From an uncultured Flavobacteriales bacterium (lineage in GTDB: Bacteria > Bacteroidota > Bacteroidia > Flavobacteriales_D > Crocinitomicaceae), in contig CAJWCX010000030.1 in NCBI GenBank assembly GCA_913031405.1, forward strand, positions 1 to 8,674: a stretch of 8,674 nucleotides of DNA, written 5' to 3'. Positions 1-5,300 of this stretch are shown here, in pieces. The notes beneath the pieces are model-generated. The model was not told the origin of the DNA. It did not search any database and worked only from the letters and a program-made list of their open reading frames with translations. The position numbers and the translations under genes are program-made. Within the stretch, counting starts at the first letter, position 1; every line of letters starts with the position of its first letter.

Positions 1-148
1 CATATATGGATTTAATGGTAAAAAACAGTCGATTTCTAATGGACTAGATGGCCAAATCAATCTTTCACATCTTCGACCCGGAGTTTATTTACTTAAAATA
101 AGATTCGAAAAAGAAGATGTTTTTATTGCACGATTTATAAAATCGTAA
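1..148 (+). CDS. C-terminal end of a T9SS-exported protein (type A sorting domain), 5' partial
   Basis: Only the last 48 residues are visible; the frame opens at base 2 and stops with TAA at 146-148. The residues follow the pattern of the type A C-terminal sorting domain of Bacteroidota type IX secretion substrates: a turn segment (IYGFNGKK), a variable linker, a hydrophobic-Leu core ending in LRPGVYLLKI, and a final strand ending in a basic residue (ARFIKS). In this family the domain directs a Sec-exported protein through the outer membrane and is normally removed during surface attachment or release. The passenger domain lies left of the window, so the protein's function cannot be told. The gene converges on pth with only 10 bases between the two stop codons, and I see no hairpin terminator there. 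Confidence 0.8.
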   Translation, partial: IYGFNGKKQSISNGLDGQINLSHLRPGVYLLKIRFEKEDVFIARFIKS

Positions 149-158
149 AGAGTATTGT

Positions 159-722
159 CTATTTACCATTTAATGCTGACATGGTCATAGCTAGTCCAAT
201 AGTAGAAAATGATTTAATAAAATCAACTGACTTATTGATTCTTTCAGGCAGTAACTTGGACTCCTCATCAGACCACTTTCCTAAAACAAAATCTGATTGA
301 CCTCCCTTGGAAAACTGGCTACCAACGCCAAAACGCAAACGACTGTATGATGGTGTTTGTAATACCTGCTGTATATCCTTCAACCCATTATGGCCTCCAT
401 CACTACCTTTTCCTTTCAGTCTGAGTTTACCGAATGGTAATGCAATATCATCACTAATGATTAACAAACGATCAATGGGTATTTTTTCTTTTTGAAGCCA
501 ATATTGAACAGCTTTACCGGATAAATTCATGTAAGTTGTTGGCTTGATGAGAGTCAAATTTCTACCCTTAAATTTAAGCTCAGCTTTTTCAGATAGACGA
601 TCGGCTTTAAACTCCACTTCTTTTTCTTTAGCGAACGCATCTACGATATCAAAACCAATATTGTGGCGGGTTCCCGCATATTTTTCTCCAGGGTTTCCTA
701 ATCCAACAACTAAATATTTCAT
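159..722 (-). CDS. pth: Peptidyl-tRNA hydrolase
   Basis: A 187-residue cytoplasmic esterase that cleaves peptidyl-tRNA released from stalled ribosomes and so recycles tRNA. It has the usual length for bacterial Pth and all the family signatures. The N-terminal block is VVGLGNPGEKYAGTRHNIGF (residues 5-24), with Asn10 and the catalytic His20. YMNLSG at 64-69 holds the Asn equivalent to E. coli Asn68. DD at 91-92 supplies the catalytic Asp, and the GSDGGHNGLKDI block at 106-117 includes Asn112. The ATG at 720-722 gives the expected start immediately before the first beta strand. It lies 10 bases after the stop of the barrel-protein gene, so it is probably the last gene of the transcript that starts at the pseudouridine synthase. 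No odd residues were seen; the assignment is firm. Confidence 0.97.
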   Translation of the reverse strand: MKYLVVGLGNPGEKYAGTRHNIGFDIVDAFAKEKEVEFKADRLSEKAELKFKGRNLTLIKPTTYMNLSGKAVQYWLQKEKIPIDRLLIISDDIALPFGKLRLKGKGSDGGHNGLKDIQQVLQTPSYSRLRFGVGSQFSKGGQSDFVLGKWSDEESKLLPERINKSVDFIKSFSTIGLAMTMSALNGK

Positions 723-732
723 TTTATTTCAT

Positions 733-1614
733 TTACCAATGTGGACAGGCATCACAAGTATTTACCGGTCTTAAATAGAATAACCAACCCGCAACAATGT
801 GGTATTCAAGAAAAGCAAAACGATGACTTGCTACTGCATTGTAATCACTAGGCCTCGTTCTCACGTTATTCTGAAGCATGTATCCTGCACTCGCACCAGG
901 TTGAATATAAAAATGTTTAAATAACTCCAATCGCAAATCAATATGAGTTGAGGCGCCCAATCCCGAAAGAGAGGCAGTTCGTCTAGTTTTTTGACCTGCA
1001 AAAGTAAAATTATTAACCGATAAAATAGGACCTGCTCCCACACCCAATAAGGAGGAAAAAGCAAACCAGGCACTATTTTTTTCTCGGTACCATTGATCTA
1101 TTCTTGTTAATTCTGCACGTATATAATTCAATCCATCAGTGTTTTCGTAATGAAAGCTTTCTTCCTCCGTAGTGATGGATTCATTCGTGTAATATCCGGA
1201 CCAATTAGTTGTATTATCAACACCTGGATTAATCTGACCTGAAAGCGTGTAGGGTATGTTGTCCTTGAGTACATATTTTAAATGATCATAACCAAGTGAA
1301 ACCGCCCAATTATTTTTGAACACATAACCAATTCTTAATTTAAATTGAGGTGCCGTAAATTTCTTGATATTAAAATAATTATCTAACGAAAAAGGTTCCG
1401 GACGGTCTTGTGCTTCACAACCACCAATAGTGAAATCATAACCAGCACCTCTAAAGTTAATGTCGCTTCGGCTGTAATAACTCCGATTGTATCCCCAATG
1501 CGCAAAGATAGCACCTTTAGCATAAGATTTTTTGGGCTTAGGTCTATTGTATCTCTGGGCATTCGTGATAAACAACCCCATTATAAATAAAGAAACAAGA
1601 ATCATTCTGATCAT
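733..1614 (-). CDS. Putative secreted outer-membrane beta-barrel-like protein
   Basis: No specific function recognised. The preferred start is the ATG at 1612-1614, which overlaps the TGA of the upstream lipoprotein gene as ATGA and gives 293 residues; an in-frame ATG at 1633-1635 would add seven residues before the signal peptide. The N-terminus is a Sec signal peptide (MIRMILVSLFIMGLFITNAQ) with likely cleavage after the Ala at residue 19. The mature part is rich in Tyr, Gly, Asn and alternating hydrophobic residues, for example LRIGYVFKNNWAVSLGYDHL and LELFKHFYIQPGASAGYML. That is typical of antiparallel membrane strands with turns, and no hydrophobic helices occur after the signal. The segment HWGYNRSYYSRSDINFRGAG just after the signal looks like a conserved block I recall from uncharacterised Bacteroidota proteins. 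The C-terminus is unusual: a CDACPHW tail with a CxxC pair follows the last predicted strand. A periplasmic location remains possible. Confidence 0.72.
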   Translation of the reverse strand: MIRMILVSLFIMGLFITNAQRYNRPKPKKSYAKGAIFAHWGYNRSYYSRSDINFRGAGYDFTIGGCEAQDRPEPFSLDNYFNIKKFTAPQFKLRIGYVFKNNWAVSLGYDHLKYVLKDNIPYTLSGQINPGVDNTTNWSGYYTNESITTEEESFHYENTDGLNYIRAELTRIDQWYREKNSAWFAFSSLLGVGAGPILSVNNFTFAGQKTRRTASLSGLGASTHIDLRLELFKHFYIQPGASAGYMLQNNVRTRPSDYNAVASHRFAFLEYHIVAGWLFYLRPVNTCDACPHW

Positions 1615-2318
1615 CTTGACATTAATTTTATCCATTCTCGTTGGTTTAGAATTCTTTCCAAAACAAAATGGCGTGCTTTATTCTCATCATGCCACTCAAC
1701 TAGGCCGAGACCCTTTCCAAAATATAGACTCACATTGCCGGTTTTGGGTTGGCTCTCCATTTTTGAGCTCACATCCATATTGGTAATACGAATGACCTCA
1801 TTAAGTTTCATACATCTAGTTTTTTGATTCATGATTGTTCTGTCTTCAAATGCATTGATTTTTCGAAAACTTTCATAAAATAAGACGGTTGAGTCCGTTA
1901 GCCCAGAAAACTTTGAAGCAAAGTAGATGTCTGATGTGTCTTTTGGAAAAAGTTCGTTTTGATAAATTAATGCTTTTTCATTCTTCCCGAACCGATCCAC
2001 AACCATGTGGTCCATAACACAAAGTGAATCTAGACTGTAATTATATGCTTCTGTAAGCCTTCTTCCATCTGCATATTTTTCAACTATGACATGTGTCCCA
2101 AAGGCATCCCTTATGCCGTATACCCGATGAAACTGTTCACGCATACCGTGCACAATATCACGATATTGATATATCCTTGGAATGGTATCATATGGATAAA
2201 AAAAAGACTCTTTTATGTCTGGTGAGGCTTGATTTTTTGATGTTACATTTTTAATTTTATTCTCTTTACAGGAGAAAAAAATTGATAGTAACAAAGCGGA
2301 TACGGCTAAGGTTCTCAT
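1611..2318 (-). CDS. Hypothetical lipoprotein
   Basis: A 235-residue protein of unrecognised family. The N-terminus MRTLAVSALLLSIFFSC is a short lipoprotein signal with the acylated Cys at position 17. The -1 Ser and hydrophobic -3 fit the relaxed lipobox common in Bacteroidota, so the mature protein should be anchored to the outer membrane or inner-membrane periplasmic face. The mature part is soluble-looking, with short alternating beta-type stretches and no further membrane segment. It ends in a block with GKGLGLVEWHDENKARHFVL (about residues 204-223), resembling the closing strands of periplasmic lipid- or protein-binding folds, but I cannot assign one. It is coupled by ATGA overlaps both to the upstream pseudouridine synthase (2315-2318) and to the downstream barrel-like protein (1611-1614). 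The pair may work together at the envelope; that is inference from position only. Confidence 0.75.
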   Translation of the reverse strand: MRTLAVSALLLSIFFSCKENKIKNVTSKNQASPDIKESFFYPYDTIPRIYQYRDIVHGMREQFHRVYGIRDAFGTHVIVEKYADGRRLTEAYNYSLDSLCVMDHMVVDRFGKNEKALIYQNELFPKDTSDIYFASKFSGLTDSTVLFYESFRKINAFEDRTIMNQKTRCMKLNEVIRITNMDVSSKMESQPKTGNVSLYFGKGLGLVEWHDENKARHFVLERILNQREWIKLMSR

Positions 2319-3142
2319 TTTGTCATTTTTAAAAAAGATACTTCTTTTTCAGTCAAATGTCGAAACATTCCTCTTGGCAAATCTTTTTTTGTAAGACCAG
2401 CATATCTCACACGATCCAATTTAACAATAGTAAATCCCATTGCCTCAAAAAGTCTATTTATAATTCTTGTTTTACCAGAAGTTAATTCAATGCCAATCTC
2501 TCTTGAGGAGCCCCCTGATACATGCTCAGCATTAGTAACCTTGGTTCTCCCATCGTCTAAGTCGACTCCACTCATGAGCTTATTTAAATGAATTGAAGAT
2601 ACCGGCTTATTGAGTTCAACATGATAAAGCTTCTGGGATTGATGCCTAGGATGGTTGAGCTTCTTTATCAAATCGCTATCATTTGTTAAAAGTATAAGCC
2701 CCGTTGACTCTCTATCAATTCTATCCACTGGAAAAACCATTTCTCGACAGGCTTTTTGAATTAAGCTTAATATCGTTTTTCTTCCTTTGGGGTCGTCTAG
2801 CTTTGTTCCATAACCTTTGGGTTTATTTAGTAGAACATATCTTTTATGATAGGACTTTATGGTTTCTCCATCGTATTTGATTTCGTCATCAAGCTTAACT
2901 TTATATCCAAGCTCAGTCATTACCTTCCCATTCACCATAATAACACCTGCAGCAATCAAAACATCCGCTTCACGTCTTGAGCATATTCCTGCATTAGACA
3001 AAAACTTATTCAATCGAACCTCATCATTGAAAGAGGGCAAAGGGTCACCCTTCTTTTTCTTCTGACGGTATTCAATATACTTCCTTTTGTCCCTTTTAGA
3101 TACTTTTTTATCTGACTTTGGGTCTCTTCTCTCTGCTGACAT
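2315..3142 (-). CDS. RsuA/RluB/RluF-family rRNA pseudouridine synthase, divergent motifs
   Basis: This 275-residue enzyme should isomerise a specific uridine in rRNA to pseudouridine. It starts with a Lys/Arg-rich tail (about 1-38), then an S4 RNA-binding domain (RLNKFLSNAGICSRREAD, about 43-60, to about 95). The catalytic domain opens with LLNKPKGYGT and carries the active-site block PVDRIDRESTGLILLTND, where the Asp of RID (Asp143) is the expected nucleophile. The C-terminal block KLDRVRYAGLTKKDLPRG is typical of Bacteroidota members. Two motifs depart from what I remember of the family: the usual GRLD is DRID, and the usual R(Q/I)VRR(M/I)FE is RIINRLFE. The catalytic Asp is kept, so it is probably active, perhaps as a paralogue with shifted specificity. 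The target position (RsuA, RluB or RluF type) cannot be decided here. An ATG at 3140-3142 is preferred to the TTG at 3146-3148. It is the first gene of a four-gene run. Confidence 0.9.
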   Translation of the reverse strand: MSAERRDPKSDKKVSKRDKRKYIEYRQKKKKGDPLPSFNDEVRLNKFLSNAGICSRREADVLIAAGVIMVNGKVMTELGYKVKLDDEIKYDGETIKSYHKRYVLLNKPKGYGTKLDDPKGRKTILSLIQKACREMVFPVDRIDRESTGLILLTNDSDLIKKLNHPRHQSQKLYHVELNKPVSSIHLNKLMSGVDLDDGRTKVTNAEHVSGGSSREIGIELTSGKTRIINRLFEAMGFTIVKLDRVRYAGLTKKDLPRGMFRHLTEKEVSFLKMTK

Positions 3143-3168
3143 AATCAAGTTGGATTGAAACTAAGAAT

Positions 3169-3176
3169 CAAAGATA
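3169..3176 (-). promoter_or_regulatory. Bacteroidota-type -7 promoter element (TATCTTTG) for the pseudouridine synthase operon
   Basis: Read on the minus strand the bases are TATCTTTG, an exact match to the Bacteroidota sigma-ABfr -7 consensus TAnnTTTG. It lies in the 70-base gap between the SCO gene and the pseudouridine synthase, about 26 bases from the preferred ATG, which leaves a short leader. I find no clear TTG at the usual -33 spacing, so the call rests on the -7 element and its position at the only sizeable gap in the minus-strand array. Confidence 0.5.
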
Positions 3177-3212
3177 GGCAAATTACCAGGTGTTTTCTAC
3201 ATTTCGTATTGA

Positions 3213-3872
3213 CTATTCAGTTTTAAGAATTTGAATGTCAGAAATCAATTTATCTACCTCTTTTGGGCTGGTACCGTCGTAATAACCTCGAATTCTTCTT
3301 TGCGCATCTATCAAAACGAAATTATTGGTGTGAATAAAATCTCCTCCCGCATAGTCAAGATTCTCGGCCTCGGCGGGTTTCAATAAAAAAAATGATTGCC
3401 TTGCAAGGTCATATAAATCAGCCCTATCACCCGTGAAAAAATGCCACTTTCCGTCGATAGCATTGTGTTCAACTGCATATTTCTTTAAAGCTTCAATTGT
3501 ATCATTTTCTGGGTCAACGGTAAAGCTCATAATTTTAACCGATTCGTCATCTTTATATGCACCTTGAACTCGCTTTAATTGTGAGTTCATTGTTGGACAA
3601 ATTCCCATACAGGTGGCAAAAAAATACTCAACCACCCATATTCCCCCTATTATCTCGCACGATTTGATGTAATTTCCATTTTGATTATAGAATTCAAAAT
3701 CTTTTATCCGGTGATCTCTACATTTATTCCTTATTTCAGGCGCGACAACATCCTGTAAAAGATCACAAGGACTAATAATAGGTAATTTCTTTTTTATCGG
3801 CTTAGTGTTATAGTAATAAGCGATGGGCACACATACCAACAACAAAACCACCAAAAATAAAATTCTTTTCAT
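3213..3872 (-). CDS. SCO1/SenC/PrrC-family copper-binding thioredoxin-fold protein
   Basis: A 219-residue membrane-anchored protein facing the periplasm. An N-terminal hydrophobic segment (about residues 3-21, LFLVVLLLVCVPIAYYY core) acts as an uncleaved anchor or signal. The thioredoxin-like domain carries the SCO copper site: CMGIC (Cys88 and Cys92, a CxxxC pair) in VEYFFATCMGICPTMNSQL, plus the distal His181 in GGDFIHTNNF. Between them is SFTVDPENDT (116-125), the family's conserved SVDPxxDT segment. Family members deliver copper to, or reduce cysteines of, the CuA site of cytochrome c oxidase; others act in redox defence. There are no oxidase genes beside it. Instead it is coupled by an ATGA overlap (3869-3872) to the nicotinamide riboside kinase. 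Extra Cys residues at 36, 51 and 72 lie before the metal site. The family assignment is firm; the physiological partner is not visible. Confidence 0.93.
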   Translation of the reverse strand: MKRILFLVVLLLVCVPIAYYYNTKPIKKKLPIISPCDLLQDVVAPEIRNKCRDHRIKDFEFYNQNGNYIKSCEIIGGIWVVEYFFATCMGICPTMNSQLKRVQGAYKDDESVKIMSFTVDPENDTIEALKKYAVEHNAIDGKWHFFTGDRADLYDLARQSFFLLKPAEAENLDYAGGDFIHTNNFVLIDAQRRIRGYYDGTSPKEVDKLISDIQILKTE

Positions 3873-4372
3873 CGCAATAATTTTATCTGAAGTGTCTCGA
3901 TAATCTTCTCTTGTCTTTCTATAAAGGTTCCTTTTAAAACAACATAGTCAAATCCTTGTTCAATTAAGGTTTCTTCATATTTTACAAACAACCTGTCCCG
4001 ATCCAAAGGATTTTCCCTAAGAGGGTCAACTTCCCAAGGAATATCCGGCTTGCAAAGAAAGTAAAAATCTAGTTTTTGCCGCTCCAATAATTCCAAAATT
4101 AGATCAGAGCAATAGTTGTATTTTTCTTCATGCCACAACTTCATAACTAACATTTCCGTATCAATAGCCAAATTTCCAGATGCTTGATTCCTTCTAAACT
4201 GTTCTATCGCTATTTTATTTAGGTCTTCGCGATTATAATCTGTCTTTTGGGAAAGGTATTCTCGAGCATATTCTTCGACAAAATCAAAAGAAAGGTGCTC
4301 AGACAACCATTTCGACATTGTCGTTTTTCCAGAAGACTCTGGTCCCGTAAAAGCTATCTTGACGCCGTTCAT
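3869..4372 (-). CDS. NadR-like nicotinamide riboside kinase (AAA_28 P-loop ATPase)
   Basis: A 167-residue cytoplasmic P-loop kinase that should phosphorylate nicotinamide riboside to NMN with ATP. The preferred ATG at 4370-4372 overlaps the pnuC stop as ATGA; an in-frame ATG 24 bases upstream would add eight residues not usual in the family. From the preferred start, FTGPESSGKTT (8-18) is the Walker A loop and EEYAREYL (33-40) follows it. AIDTEMLVMKLW (69-80) is the family's conserved DT...W segment. PDIPWEVDPLREN (109-121) with DRDRLF (124-129) forms the lid and substrate region characteristic of the NadR C-terminal kinase domain. It lacks the NadR N-terminal regulator and the NMN adenylyltransferase domain, so it is a stand-alone kinase. 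Position directly behind pnuC strongly supports nicotinamide riboside as the substrate, because phosphorylation traps the imported nucleoside. Confidence 0.92.
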   Translation of the reverse strand: MNGVKIAFTGPESSGKTTMSKWLSEHLSFDFVEEYAREYLSQKTDYNREDLNKIAIEQFRRNQASGNLAIDTEMLVMKLWHEEKYNYCSDLILELLERQKLDFYFLCKPDIPWEVDPLRENPLDRDRLFVKYEETLIEQGFDYVVLKGTFIERQEKIIETLQIKLLR

Positions 4373-4929
4373 TTTCGCTGTAATGTTTTTTGCCACTGAA
4401 TGTATCCGTATATCGAGATTACCAAATAAACGCCATATAGAAAAACAGTCGTTTTAAGATTCTGTTGATAAAATAAAACAATGGCTAAGACATTAACTCC
4501 CCACCAGTAATACCAATTTTCAATACACCTTAAAATAGTTAATGCCGTAGCAACAAGACTAAAAACAGTAACAAAAGAATCAAGAAGAGCAGATTCTTGG
4601 GTTGTATAACTCAAAAGATAAAATGAAATGAATACGCATGACAACGCTGCCAGAATAACCCAAATATTTTGTTGAATAGATAGATGAAAAGTTTCAGACC
4701 CTTTGTTATCCTTTAGTTCTGCCCAACTCCAAAACCCCAAAAAACTGGTAAAAACATAAATGAGCTGAAGGATAGATTGAAAATAAAGAGAAGATTGGAA
4801 ACAAATATAGGTATAGGCTGCTGCACTAAACATACCAAACAACCATCCCAAACGAATCAGTTTCGAAATCAATATCAAGTATAGCATACCTGAAAAAACA
4901 GCGAAGTATTCTAAATAATCAATCAACAC
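4369..4929 (-). CDS. pnuC: PnuC-family nicotinamide riboside transporter
   Basis: A 186-residue inner-membrane protein with about seven hydrophobic helices spread through its length, matching the PnuC arrangement. The N-terminal half has YLEYFAVFSGMLYLILISK and LGWLFGMFSAAAYTYICFQ, and FLGFWSWAEL closes the first half. The C-terminal half holds ENWYYWWGVN (137-146), which fits the family's E-x-W-x-x-W-x-x-x-(D/N) substrate-site motif. It ends with LYGVYLVISIYGYIQWQK, the usual Gly-Tyr-x-x-Trp finish. PnuC proteins move nicotinamide riboside by facilitated diffusion and depend on a kinase to trap it, and that kinase is the next gene. No in-frame ATG lies near the N-terminus and a stop occurs 12 bases upstream, so the start is probably GTG at 4927-4929, one base after the TAG of the repeat-protein gene; TTG at 4924-4926 is an alternative. 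A thiamine or other vitamin substrate, seen in some relatives, is less likely here. Confidence 0.92.
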   Translation of the reverse strand: MLIDYLEYFAVFSGMLYLILISKLIRLGWLFGMFSAAAYTYICFQSSLYFQSILQLIYVFTSFLGFWSWAELKDNKGSETFHLSIQQNIWVILAALSCVFISFYLLSYTTQESALLDSFVTVFSLVATALTILRCIENWYYWWGVNVLAIVLFYQQNLKTTVFLYGVYLVISIYGYIQWQKTLQRK

Positions 4930-4930
4930 G

Positions 4931-5266
4931 CTAATACATCAACTGTTTTTTTGAAGATTTTTTCCATCCTGATTGACTGGCATAGTCTACAAAATAAACT
5001 TTTAGATCTGCCTGACTCGCATAATCTACAAAGTAGACTTTTTTATCGGCTTGACTCGCGTAATTTACAAAATACCATTTTCCATTGTTTTTTCCTGCCT
5101 GACTCGAGTAATCAACCTTATAAACCTTCAGATCCGCCTGACTTTCGTATTCAACAACAAAAACTTTGACATCGGCTTGGCTTTGATAATCAACGGAAAA
5201 AATCTTTTGAGATTCAGCTTTATTGACTATGAGAATGGCAACAAAAATTAATAAGTACTTTTTCAT
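4931..5266 (-). CDS. SQAD-repeat protein (DUF6150-like), secreted
   Basis: A 111-residue protein. The start is placed at the ATG at 5264-5266 because a signal peptide (MKKYLLIFVAILIVNKAESQ) begins there; the frame is open further upstream, but those 61 codons overlap the M14 gene and look non-coding. Residues 21-101 are six tandem units of 13 residues of the form KVYFVDYASQADL. The third unit is extended to 16 by GKNNG. A basic tail, KKSSKKQLMY, closes the protein. I recognise the pattern as the DUF6150 family of Bacteroidota, from memory. That family, which I believe is also called Septknot, was noted because short repeats were predicted to wind into a deep torus (7_1) knot. No catalytic residues stand out and the function is unknown. 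It follows the M14 gene by 34 bases and precedes pnuC by one base, so it probably shares their transcript. Confidence 0.82.
   Translation of the reverse strand: MKKYLLIFVAILIVNKAESQKIFSVDYQSQADVKVFVVEYESQADLKVYKVDYSSQAGKNNGKWYFVNYASQADKKVYFVDYASQADLKVYFVDYASQSGWKKSSKKQLMY
4964..5206 (-). repeat. Six tandem 39-bp coding repeats (one extended to 48 bp)
   Basis: In reading order the units occupy 5168-5206, 5129-5167, 5081-5128, 5042-5080, 5003-5041 and 4964-5002. The protein pattern K-(V/I/W)-(Y/F)-x-V-(D/E/N)-Y-x-S-Q-(A/S)-(D/G) is held in every unit. The DNA has drifted: units five and six, the most alike in protein, still differ at several bases including silent positions. This is an old repeat kept by protein-level selection rather than a recent slippage expansion. 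Confidence 0.9.
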
Positions 5267-5300
5267 GGTTCTAAGGTATTTAAAATTATACGATGAATGT

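Noticed and set aside
149..158. Bidirectional terminator between the T9SS-tail gene and pth.
   Set aside because: The gap is 10 bases and neither it nor the adjoining codons show an inverted repeat with a T run.
307..774. Plus-strand open frames across pth.
   Set aside because: They are antisense to a clearly conserved gene, show low-complexity Ser/Pro/Phe-rich translations and resemble no family.
861..1073. Alternative minus-strand frame within the barrel-like protein gene.
   Set aside because: It is a frame-shifted shadow of the longer gene, which has a signal peptide and consistent strand pattern.
4369..4929. A riboswitch (NAD- or thiamine-type) controlling pnuC.
   Set aside because: pnuC starts one base after the preceding coding sequence, so there is no untranslated leader to hold such a structure; the M14 leader of at most about 50 bases shows none either.
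4964..5206. CRISPR-like array or satellite repeat.
   Set aside because: Units are adjacent without spacers, in phase with a coding frame, and conserved as protein rather than DNA.
5281..5288. Possible internal promoter element before the SQAD-repeat gene (minus strand TAATTTTA).
   Set aside because: It has one mismatch to TAnnTTTG, lies in an AT-rich 34-base gap and would leave almost no leader; chance is the simpler reading.
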